Source of the DNA: Nonomuraea sp. PA05
GTDB taxonomy: Bacteria; Actinomycetota; Actinomycetes; Streptosporangiales; Streptosporangiaceae
NCBI RefSeq assembly: GCF_008086045.1
Contig: NZ_VSEY01000027.1
Location: forward strand, 62,001-126,000
Direction of reading: 5' to 3'
DNA length: 64,000 nt
Shown here: positions 17,499 to 24,721 of the stretch, piece after piece
Layout: each line of letters opens with the position of its first letter
Position numbering within the stretch: position 1 is the first letter of the stretch
Made by a program: the position numbers and the translations under genes
Notes under the pieces: generated by a model
What the model was told of the DNA's origin: nothing
Seen by the model: the letters and a program-made list of their open reading frames with translations, nothing else
Database searches by the model: none

Positions 17499-20339
17499 TC
17501 AGGGGCCGCGTGGGACCACAGCCAGTCCTCTTCCGTCCTCTCCTTCGACCACTGCCAGATCCCCTGACTGGTCCGTCCGGTACACGGCGAGTCCGAGACG
17601 GTGAAGCAGGCCCAGCGTGGACATGGCGGGATGGCCGTAGTCGTTGTGGGCTCCCACGCTGATCAGTGCCGCTCGTGCGCCGAGCGAAGCCAGGAAGGCC
17701 GGCGACTGCCGATTCGATCCATGGTGCGGGGTTTTGAGGAGGTCAGCCCGTATGGAGAGCCGGTGCAGGAGCTCTTCCTGGGCTTCGGTTTCCAGGTCGC
17801 CGCTGAGCAGGATCGAGCCGGCGCGCCAGCGTACGTGGAGGACCACGCTGGCGTTGTTGATCGCGCTGCCTTCGCCGGCCCCGCTCATCTCAGCGTGAGA
17901 TGGGTCTGGAGCCAGTACGGTCACTTCGGAGGGGCCGAAGCGCCAGCGTGTCCCTGGTGGGGTCGTCCATTCGGGTATTCGGCCGCGGGCCAGGAGGGCG
18001 GAGATCCGTGCGCTGGAGTGTGCGCCTGTCCGCTGGGGGCTGACGAGCACGGCGCCTACCCGCCGGTTTCTGAGTACGCCCGGCAGGCCGTCGGTGTGGT
18101 CGGCGTGCGGGTGGGTGAGAACGATCAAGAGCACGTCGTCGATGCCGAGTCTGCGTAGGCATCGGTCCATGGTGACCGGGTCTGGTCCTGTGTCGACCAC
18201 GACTCCCCTCCCCTGCCCTGCCGCGAGTACGAGTCCGTCGCCCTGACCCACGTCGCACATCACCATCAGCCACCCCTTGGGCGGCCACGGGGCGGTGATG
18301 GGCCGGATCACCAGGACTGCCACCAGGGCGGCGACGGCCGCCGTCAGTGCGATGGTGCGCCAGGCGCGGCGTCTCAGGACGGGGATCGACGCGATGGCTG
18401 CGAGAAGGAGCAGGCCCAGCCCTGGGAGACCTGCGGGCCATGGCAGGGTCGCGAAGGGAAGGTTCACCGCCCAGCGGGCGACCGTGACGATCCAGCCGAC
18501 CGCGTACCCCGCCGGAATCACCAGGAGCCGCGCGCCATCGGGCCAGACGGGGGCCACCAAGGCGGCTCCGAAACCGAGCAAGGTCGCGGGTGCCACCGCT
18601 GGTGCGACGAAGATATTGGCAATCACGGCGATGGGCGTCAGCTGGCCCGACATCAGCACCAGTACGGGTGTCACGGCCAACTGAGCCGCCGCTGGCACCG
18701 CCACCGCCTCAGCCAGGAAGCGGGGAAGCCGATACGGCGGTTTTCTGAGATTGGCGCGGGGAGATATGGGGTCGGGAATACGGTTTGACTCTTTCGAGGG
18801 TGTGCTCTCGTCTCTGTGGGGAGGGCGATCCGGCTCATCCGGCGATGTGCTCTCGTCTCTGCCAGGAGTGCCATCTGGCTCGTCCGGCGATGTGAACTCC
18901 TTTCTGCCGGGTGGGCGATCTGGCTCGTCCGGCGATGTGTACCTCTTCTCGCCGGGCGCGCGGTTCGGCTCGTCCGGTGGTGTGTTCTCCTCCTTTGTGC
19001 CCGACAGCTTGTCTCGCCAGCGTGGGGCGAGGACGAGGATGCCGGCGGTCGCCGTGACAGAGAGGGCGAAGCCGTAGGAGCGGGCCAGTTCCGGGGTGAA
19101 CAGCACCAGGAAGAGGACCGTGGCGGACAGCGCTGCGAGGCCGTCCTTGGAACGGCCCGTACCCATCGCGATGGCCGCTGCCAGGCCCATGAGGAGGGCG
19201 CGCAGCACGCTTGGGGACGGGCGGGCGACCACCGTGAACGCGAGCATCGCCACGGCGGCGAAGAGCGCCCTCATGGGGAGGGAGAGGCCGATCAGGCGGG
19301 AGAGTGCGAGGGTCGCGCCTGCGACGATCGCCAGGTTGGCGCCTGAGACGGCGTTCAGGTGGCTCAGACCGGCTTCTCTGAGGTCTGCGGTCACCTGGGG
19401 GTCCATGCGAGAGACGTCGCCGACGACCAGGCCCGGGAGGAGGCCACGTTGGTCGGGTGGCAGCACGTCGGCGGCGGCGCGGAGACCTGCTCTGAGGGCG
19501 CCTGCTGCCGTCTGGACAGTGGACGGGGGTGTGAGGACCCGCGGCGGCGTTCGGGCCAGCAGAGTGGCCGCTACGAGGGTGCCGGGGGTTGGACTCGCCA
19601 GGCGGCCTGCGACTTCCACGGTTTGAGTGGGCAGGAGCGAACTCCAGGCTTGGCCGGTGGCGAAGACGGTGATGGGGATGTTGACGGCTTGTCTGGTGAT
19701 GGATGTTCGGATGACCTTGAGGTCGGCGGACACTACATAGCTCTCCTGGGCGAAGCGTGCGGTTCGGGTTGATCTGCGTTCTGGGTCGTTGGTCAGGGTG
19801 ATCTCGGCGGTGATGAAGGCGTTCTGGCCGGCGAGTTCTGCTGCTGGGCTTGTGGTCAGGGTGTGGACGCGGAGGGCGGCTGAGGCTGAGGCCGCTGCCG
19901 TGCAGATGAGGGTGGCCAGGAGAACGTTGCGCCATCCGGCTTGTCCGGGCTCTCGCTGATTCTTGGGTGCGGTGCTGGTGTCTCTGGGTGGTGCTGGGGA
20001 TGAGGTCGAGCGGGTCAGCCAGGCCGTGACTGCGGCGCCCAGGGTTGCGAAGGCGGCGACGATCGTCCCGGCGAGGGGTGGGCAGGCCAGGAAAACGAGG
20101 GCGCTGGCCCAGGCCGCGAGGGCGGGGAGGGCGAGGGGCCATGCGTGCACGCGGTTGTTGGTATCTGGATCCGCTTGAGTGGCGGCGATACTTGAGGCCT
20201 TGTCCTGGTAGGCGCCGACTCGCTTCCGGCTTCCCTCCGCAGCACCAGCCCATCTGTTGTCTTCCTGAACAGGGTCAGCCCTCTTGCTGCGCTGGTCGGG
20301 GTCGAGGTCGGTCCAGGCTTGATGGCGTTCGGTGGGCAT
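17499..20339 (-). CDS. comEC: ComEC/Rec2 DNA-uptake channel with a repeat-expanded loop
   Basis: A 946-residue protein in the standard order. N-terminal helices and DUF4131-type part (about 70-290), the Competence transmembrane domain (about 300-640, with 'GLLPGLVVGDVSRM' and 'LREAGLSHLNAVSGANL'), and a C-terminal metallo-beta-lactamase domain ('CDVGQGDGLVL', 'LTHPHADHTDG', 'TPHHGSNRQS'). ComEC forms the inner-membrane pore for single-stranded DNA. The ATG at 20339 is chosen because it lies 2 bp after the comEA stop; longer frames upstream are shadows. An unusual Pro/Asp/Glu-rich insert of five 15-residue repeats lies between two membrane segments. Codon use is more relaxed, with more A/T-ending codons, than in neighbours such as aceB. 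Confidence 0.92.
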   Translation of the reverse strand: MPTERHQAWTDLDPDQRSKRADPVQEDNRWAGAAEGSRKRVGAYQDKASSIAATQADPDTNNRVHAWPLALPALAAWASALVFLACPPLAGTIVAAFATLGAAVTAWLTRSTSSPAPPRDTSTAPKNQREPGQAGWRNVLLATLICTAAASASAALRVHTLTTSPAAELAGQNAFITAEITLTNDPERRSTRTARFAQESYVVSADLKVIRTSITRQAVNIPITVFATGQAWSSLLPTQTVEVAGRLASPTPGTLVAATLLARTPPRVLTPPSTVQTAAGALRAGLRAAADVLPPDQRGLLPGLVVGDVSRMDPQVTADLREAGLSHLNAVSGANLAIVAGATLALSRLIGLSLPMRALFAAVAMLAFTVVARPSPSVLRALLMGLAAAIAMGTGRSKDGLAALSATVLFLVLFTPELARSYGFALSVTATAGILVLAPRWRDKLSGTKEENTPPDEPNRAPGEKRYTSPDEPDRPPGRKEFTSPDEPDGTPGRDESTSPDEPDRPPHRDESTPSKESNRIPDPISPRANLRKPPYRLPRFLAEAVAVPAAAQLAVTPVLVLMSGQLTPIAVIANIFVAPAVAPATLLGFGAALVAPVWPDGARLLVIPAGYAVGWIVTVARWAVNLPFATLPWPAGLPGLGLLLLAAIASIPVLRRRAWRTIALTAAVAALVAVLVIRPITAPWPPKGWLMVMCDVGQGDGLVLAAGQGRGVVVDTGPDPVTMDRCLRRLGIDDVLLIVLTHPHADHTDGLPGVLRNRRVGAVLVSPQRTGAHSSARISALLARGRIPEWTTPPGTRWRFGPSEVTVLAPDPSHAEMSGAGEGSAINNASVVLHVRWRAGSILLSGDLETEAQEELLHRLSIRADLLKTPHHGSNRQSPAFLASLGARAALISVGAHNDYGHPAMSTLGLLHRLGLAVYRTDQSGDLAVVEGEDGRGLAVVPRGP
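18759..18983 (-). repeat. 45-bp tandem repeat x5 inside comEC
   Basis: Units at 18939-18983, 18894-18938, 18849-18893, 18804-18848 and a degenerate fifth at 18759-18803. Each encodes 15 residues like Thr-Ser-Pro-Asp-Glu-Pro-Asp-Arg-Pro-Pro-Gly-Arg-Lys-Glu-Phe. The period keeps the frame. Confidence 0.92.
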
Positions 20340-20341
20340 CG

Positions 20342-21613
20342 TCAGACCCGGACCTTCGGCTTGATCTCCTCGAACTTTCTTGGGCCTATGCCTGAGACCT
20401 CGCGGAGTTGGTCGATGCTGGTGAAGCCGCCGCGGCTGGTACGGAACTCCGCTATGCGTGCTGCCAAGACCTCCCCCACGCCCGGGAGTTGCTCCAGTTG
20501 GTCGGGAGTGGCGGTGTTGAGGTCCAGGATGGTGGCATTGGGGTCCAAGATCGCGCCGTTGGGGTCCGTGGCAGGAGAGATCGGCAGGCCTTTGCCGGAG
20601 CCCACCACTATCTGCTCGCCGTCTATCAGGCGCCTGGCCAGGTTGAGTGAGCCTGTGGAGGCGCTGCGGGACACTCCTCCTGCGGCTGCCACCGCGTCGG
20701 TTACCCGGGCGCCCGATGGGAGGAGGTATACGCCCGGTTTGCGGATCTTGCCGGTGATGTGGACGGTGACCTTGGCTGTGCTCGTCGGTGAGGGTGAGGG
20801 TGTGATCGGGGTTGCCGGGGTGGGGGGTGGGAGGGGTTGCGGGGAGGGGGTCGACTGCCAGACGAAGAAGATCGCTACGGCTGTCGCGAGTAGTGCCACG
20901 GCGAGGAGCACGCGTAGGCCTGGCTTGCCTGGGTCGAGGGTGGCCGGGCCCTGGGAGGTGACGGCGGCGCGTAGGGCTTGGAGGGCTCGGAGTGCAGGGG
21001 CAGGTTGTTCGGGCCTGGGGGGAAGATCTGGAGGCCACGGTTCGGGAGGCCACGGTTCGAATGGGCGCTGCTCGGACGGGCGCTGCTCGAGCGGGCGCTG
21101 CTCGAGCGGAAACGGCATGGGTGAGCGCAGTTCGGGTGGCCACGATCCGGATGGGCGCTGTTCGAGTGGAAGCTGTTCAGGTGGCCGTGATTCGGGTGAA
21201 AGGTGCTCGGGGGGCCGTGATTCGGGTGGAAGGTGCTCGGGGGGCCAGGGTTCGGGTGGACGCTGCTGGGTTGGCGGGGGTTCGTTCAGCTGCGGCGGGT
21301 CCAACCGCGGCTCATCCACGGGTCGGTCATCCGCCGGCCGCCCGGCCACCGACTGCCGGTCGTACGGCCGCTTGCCCGCTGACCGCCCGACCGTTGCCAC
21401 CTCGGCTCGCGGCCAGCCGTCCGTGGTTTCCCCGGTCAGCGACAGCTCGGCTGACGGCTCCTGTGTGGGCAGGTGGCGGTGCGCTTTCCGCCATGTGGCC
21501 GTTCCCGTGCCCCAGGGGAGGCGGCGGGGGCGGCGGGCAGGAGCGGTGATCGACCGTAGCCGGGATTCGGCTATGGCGCGTTCTGCCGTGGGGTCGGGGG
21601 TTCGCACGGCCAA
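20342..21613 (-). CDS. comEA: ComEA-family DNA-binding protein with Pro/Glu-rich repeats
   Basis: A 423-residue protein. A long disordered N-terminus includes a Pro-Glu-Arg repeat region at about residues 117-204. One membrane helix follows at about 234-252, then a SLBB domain at about 281-340 ('ITGKIRKPGVYLLPSGARV') and tandem helix-hairpin-helix motifs at about 363-421 ('LDLNTATPDQLEQLPGVG'). ComEA proteins hold double-stranded DNA outside the membrane and pass it to ComEC. The start is uncertain: TTG at 21613 or GTG at 21607, with no strong RBS seen. The stop lies 2 bp before comEC, so the two form an operon. Much longer than typical ComEA (about 200-300 residues) because of the disordered part. 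Confidence 0.88.
   Translation of the reverse strand: MAVRTPDPTAERAIAESRLRSITAPARRPRRLPWGTGTATWRKAHRHLPTQEPSAELSLTGETTDGWPRAEVATVGRSAGKRPYDRQSVAGRPADDRPVDEPRLDPPQLNEPPPTQQRPPEPWPPEHLPPESRPPEHLSPESRPPEQLPLEQRPSGSWPPELRSPMPFPLEQRPLEQRPSEQRPFEPWPPEPWPPDLPPRPEQPAPALRALQALRAAVTSQGPATLDPGKPGLRVLLAVALLATAVAIFFVWQSTPSPQPLPPPTPATPITPSPSPTSTAKVTVHITGKIRKPGVYLLPSGARVTDAVAAAGGVSRSASTGSLNLARRLIDGEQIVVGSGKGLPISPATDPNGAILDPNATILDLNTATPDQLEQLPGVGEVLAARIAEFRTSRGGFTSIDQLREVSGIGPRKFEEIKPKVRV
21002..21265 (-). repeat. Degenerate 9/27-bp repeats in comEA (Pro-rich)
   Basis: Imperfect units of 9 bp and multiples encode strings such as Pro-Pro-Glu-Pro-Trp, Pro-Pro-Glu-His-Leu and Leu-Glu-Gln-Arg-Pro. All indels keep the frame. 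The array is less regular than the others. Confidence 0.75.
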
Positions 21614-21965
21614 GAACGTACGGGTTGAGTGGGGGCGGCGAAGGGACCGAGCGGGGTTCTGTGGATGGGGTGGAGGTTGGCAGGCGCGGAGCAGAGGGAT
21701 GGTGTGCGGGCCTGTCTTTGGGCGCGCGAGGGGGCCGTGGTTGCTGTGGATGGAGGAGGAGCGCCGGCGGGCTGGCTGTGGATGGAGGAAAAGGCGGCGG
21801 AATGGCTGTGGATGGAGGAAGAGGCGGCGGGACGGCTGTGGATGGAGGAAGAGGCGGCGGGACGGCTGTGGATGGAGGAAGGCGGGGCGGTGGGACGGCT
21901 GTGGATGGAGGAAGGCGGGGCGGTGGGCGGGTGGCGTATGGAGGTGAAGTGCTTGAGAGGCGGGA
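21614..21965. other. Repeat-bearing gap upstream of comEA
   Basis: A 352-bp gap between comEA and degV, both on the minus strand. The left part (21614-21748) shows no clear signal; the right part is the 30-33 bp array. A plus-strand frame of about 118 codons (21629-21985) runs through the array, repeating Leu-Trp-Met-Glu-Glu. It runs into the end of degV on the other strand and looks like a repeat artefact. Confidence 0.7.
21749..21933. repeat. 30-33 bp tandem repeat x6
   Basis: Units start with GATGGAGGA at 21749, 21781, 21811, 21841, 21871 and 21904, with lengths 32, 30, 30, 30, 33 and 30 bp. Two neighbouring units (21811, 21841) are identical, which suggests recent duplication. Confidence 0.92.
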
Positions 21966-23030
21966 TCAGGCGTCGGATGAGGTGATCGTCAGGCCGAGCA
22001 TGCCGGGCCCCACGTGTACGCCGATCACGGCCCCCACCTCGACCACCCGCAGATCTCTCAGATCGGGCACCCGCTTGTGCAGCCGCTCCGCCAGCGCCTC
22101 GGCGCGCTCCCTTGCCGCCAGGTGCTGCACCGCCACCTCCACAGCCCCCTTCCCCGCCGCTTGCACCGCCAGGTCCTCCAGGCGGGCGATGGCGCGAGAC
22201 GACGTACGGACCTTCTCCAGGAGGCAGATGCGGCCGTCGGCGAGGTGGAGGAGAGGCTTGATCATGAGGGCGGAGCCGAGGAGGGAGGCGGCTGTGCCGA
22301 TGCGGCCGCTGCGGTGGAGGTAGTCGAGGGTGTCGACGTAGAAGAACGTCCGGGTGGTGCGCATGCTGGCGCGGGCGGCGGTCACGACCTCGTCGAGGGA
22401 GGCTCCGGTGGCGGCGGCTCGGGCGGCGGCGAGGACGGGGTAGCCCAGGCCCATCGCGATCGAGCGGCTGTCGATGACTTCCACCGGTACGGGGGCGTCC
22501 CGGGCGGCGGTCAGGGCGGATTCGATGGTGCCTGACAGCTCGCCTGAGACGTGGATGGAGACGATGGCGGTGGCACCGCCGGCGGCGAGGGCGGAGTAGC
22601 AGGCGGCGAAGCGGGCGGGAGCGGGGCGGGAGGTGGTGGCGGAGGCGAGGTCGCCGGTGAAGGAGTCTTCGTCGAAGGCGAGGTCGCTGCTGAAGGAGCC
22701 TGGGGGGTGGTGGGAGGTGCGGTTGCCAGGTGGTGTGCGCCCGAAGCGCGAGAGGCGGTCCCTGGGCGAGATGCGCCCGCCGGAGGTGGAGGAGCCACGG
22801 GAAGACCCCTCGATGCCGGAGGTGGAGGAGCCACGGGAAGACCCCTCGGTGCCGGAGGTGAAGTCGCCGCGGGAAGATTCCCTGGTGCCGGAGGTGAAGT
22901 CGCCGCGACGGGTCTCCTCGGCGCCGGAGGTGAGGTCGTGCCCGACCACCTGTACGGGCACCACAGCCACCCCAGCCACAGCCCCCAAATAAGCAGTCGA
23001 ATCCGTAACAACCGCAACCAAGGCCGCCAT
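21966..23030 (-). CDS. DegV-family fatty-acid-binding protein with repeat insertion
   Basis: A 354-residue DegV protein (usual length about 280). N-terminal 'AVVTDSTAYLG', then the strand 'VAVVPVQVVG'. The expected segment of some 20 residues is replaced by about 80 residues of Thr-Ser-Gly-Thr-Glu-x-Ser-Ser-Arg-Gly-type repeats (about residues 32-85) plus linker. The fold resumes at 'DEDSFTGDLASATTSRPAP' and runs to the C-terminus ('FFYVDTLDYLHRSGRIG', 'LLHLADGRI'). DegV proteins bind a fatty acid; some are FakB subunits handing it to FakA kinase, but no fakA is seen here. All core motifs survive, so the insertion sits in a tolerated loop. hutI lies just upstream on the same strand (14 bp). 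Confidence 0.9.
   Translation of the reverse strand: MAALVAVVTDSTAYLGAVAGVAVVPVQVVGHDLTSGAEETRRGDFTSGTRESSRGDFTSGTEGSSRGSSTSGIEGSSRGSSTSGGRISPRDRLSRFGRTPPGNRTSHHPPGSFSSDLAFDEDSFTGDLASATTSRPAPARFAACYSALAAGGATAIVSIHVSGELSGTIESALTAARDAPVPVEVIDSRSIAMGLGYPVLAAARAAATGASLDEVVTAARASMRTTRTFFYVDTLDYLHRSGRIGTAASLLGSALMIKPLLHLADGRICLLEKVRTSSRAIARLEDLAVQAAGKGAVEVAVQHLAARERAEALAERLHKRVPDLRDLRVVEVGAVIGVHVGPGMLGLTITSSDA
22776..22937 (-). repeat. 36-bp tandem repeat x4.5 inside degV
   Basis: About four and a half 36-bp units. Each encodes 12 residues such as Asp-Phe-Thr-Ser-Gly-Thr-Glu-Gly-Ser-Ser-Arg-Gly. The central two are nearly identical in DNA. The period is a multiple of three. Confidence 0.9.
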
Positions 23031-23043
23031 ACCCCGAGACTAA

Positions 23044-24282
23044 CTACTGAACGGGCGTTCCACCCCGCCACACCCGCCGCGGCTTCAACCCGAACGACCA
23101 GGCGAAGGCGCCTTCGTGGTCGGCGTCCCACTGCACGATGTCCGCGAGCCGTCCGGGTGCCAGCACCCCACGGTCGGGAGCGCCGAGGACGGTGGCGCCG
23201 CCGAGGGTGGCCGCGCGCAGGGCGTCGTTGACGCTCATGCCGAACGCCGACACCGCCATGGCCACGACCAGGGACATCGAGGTGATGCCGCAGTAGCCGG
23301 GGTTGTGGTCGCTGCCGAGGGCGATCTGCACGCCGTGCTTGATCATCTGGCGGACCGGCGGCAGGTGGCCACGCTGGAGGGCGGTGGCCGGGCAGACGAC
23401 GGCGGGGACGCCGTAGCGGGACATGATGGCGATGTCCTCGTCGGACATGTGGTGCAGGCCGTCGGCGGAGGCGCAGCCGAGCTCGGCGGCGAGCTGGACG
23501 GCGCCGCGCCGGCTGAAGATGCCGGCGTGGATGCGCGGCAGCAGGCCCACGTTGCGACCGGAGGCGAGGACCCAGCGGGACTCCTCGGTGGTGAAGTAGC
23601 CCTCGTCGCAGTAGACGTCCACGCTGTCGGCGCCGGCGGCGGCCGCGTCGGCGCACCAGGCGCCCACGGCCTCGACGTACTCGCGCTGCCTGCCGAAGTA
23701 CTCCGGCGGCACCACGTGCGCGGCCAGGAACGTGACGTGCACCCGCGGCATCATCGGCTCCTTCTCCAGCTCGCGCAGGAGCCGCACGTCGGCGAGCTCG
23801 CCGTCGCGGGTGAGGTGGTAGCCGGTCTTGGCCTCGACGGTGGTGGTGCCGCTGAGCAGCCAGCTGCGCAGCCGCTCGCGCACGCCGTTGCACAAGGTCC
23901 ACGGGTCGGTGCCGCGCGTCACGGTGACGGTGGAGCCCACGCCGCCGCCCGCCGCGGTGATCGAGGCGGAGGTGGAGCCGCCGGTGCGGATGGCCAGCTC
24001 GGCGTAGCGGTTGCCGGCGTAGACGGGGTGGGTGTGGGCGTCGATGAGACCGGGCGTGACGAGGGCGCCGCCGAGGTTCTCGACGTGGTCGACGTCGACG
24101 ATGTCATCGACCACGCCTGGCACGCTCTGCGGCAGGTCCGGCGCGCGGCCGACCCAGGCGATGCGGTCGTTGTGCACGAGGATGGCGGCGTTGCTGAGGA
24201 CCTCGTTGCCGGTCCAGAGGCGGCCGATGTTGGTCAGGAGTCGGACGGTCACCGCATCACCACCCAGCATGACCCCCCGCAC
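23044..24282 (-). CDS. hutI: Imidazolonepropionase
   Basis: A 412-residue amidohydrolase-superfamily enzyme that opens 4-imidazolone-5-propanoate to N-formimino-L-glutamate, the third step of histidine breakdown. Diagnostic motifs: 'IDAHTHPVYAGNRYAE' (metal-binding His-x-His plus the HutI-specific Tyr-Ala-Gly-x-Arg), 'VEAKTGYHL', 'FLAAHVVPPEY', 'HAGIFS' and 'LGSDHNPGYC' (metal Asp). The start is uncertain: GTG at 24282, an ATG four codons in, or a later GTG giving 'VTVRLLTNIGRLWTG', closest to other HutI. No hutU, hutH or formimidoylglutamate hydrolase gene is in the window, so hutI stands apart from the rest of the pathway here. Confidence 0.9.
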   Translation of the reverse strand: MRGVMLGGDAVTVRLLTNIGRLWTGNEVLSNAAILVHNDRIAWVGRAPDLPQSVPGVVDDIVDVDHVENLGGALVTPGLIDAHTHPVYAGNRYAELAIRTGGSTSASITAAGGGVGSTVTVTRGTDPWTLCNGVRERLRSWLLSGTTTVEAKTGYHLTRDGELADVRLLRELEKEPMMPRVHVTFLAAHVVPPEYFGRQREYVEAVGAWCADAAAAGADSVDVYCDEGYFTTEESRWVLASGRNVGLLPRIHAGIFSRRGAVQLAAELGCASADGLHHMSDEDIAIMSRYGVPAVVCPATALQRGHLPPVRQMIKHGVQIALGSDHNPGYCGITSMSLVVAMAVSAFGMSVNDALRAATLGGATVLGAPDRGVLAPGRLADIVQWDADHEGAFAWSFGLKPRRVWRGGTPVQ

Positions 24283-24721
24283 GAGCGCGCAGCCCAGCGC
24301 ACGGCCTGTGCCGCGCCCACTGAGTCCGCTCCGGGTCCGGACGACATGGGGGGTCTCCTGCTCTTCCGCATCGAGTTGTGCGGTGACCGTACCGCCGGAC
24401 CCATGATCCGGCGATTTCAGTTCAGTTACGTTATTTCACATGTTGGGCCGCTGTACAGGGTTATTCGGAAGAAAGACCATTCATCCCAAACATCACGCAG
24501 CCCTGCCTTGTCCCCACGGCTCCCGCTGACGACATCGACACTCACAGTCATCATCGAACCCAGAACCCAAACCCAAAACGAGACCAACGTCTGGCCAATC
24601 CTAGCAATCCCAGGGTTCGCGGACCACTGCCGCTTTTGGGCAAGTGTGGTGCACTTTGCGGGCTTGTACCACAAGATGACGGGATGGCCCGGTTAGAAAA
24701 CCAGGCCATCCCGAAAAGAGG
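24283..24721. other. 439-bp gap of lower GC, no supportable gene
   Basis: Between hutI and hflX, both on the minus strand. The stretch at about 24400-24680 is visibly less GC-rich than its surroundings and includes A/C-rich runs (about 24555-24600). A minus-strand frame of 82 codons (24426-24674) lacks the G/C third-position bias of real genes here and has no RBS. It probably holds the hutI promoter. Apart from the terminator at 24681-24712 I see no defined element. Confidence 0.6.
24681..24712 (-). terminator. Hairpin terminator downstream of hflX
   Basis: A 14-bp stem with one mismatch (24681-24694 with 24699-24712) and a 4-nt loop, located 10 bp past the hflX stop. No U-tract follows, as is common in actinomycetes. 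Confidence 0.65.

Noticed and set aside
21629..21985. Plus-strand ORF with Leu-Trp-Met-Glu-Glu repeats
   Set aside because: It translates the 30-33 bp array, has no RBS or recognisable domain, and runs into degV on the other strand.
24426..24674. 82-codon minus-strand ORF between hutI and hflX
   Set aside because: Lacks the strong G/C third-position bias and an RBS; the stretch looks non-coding.
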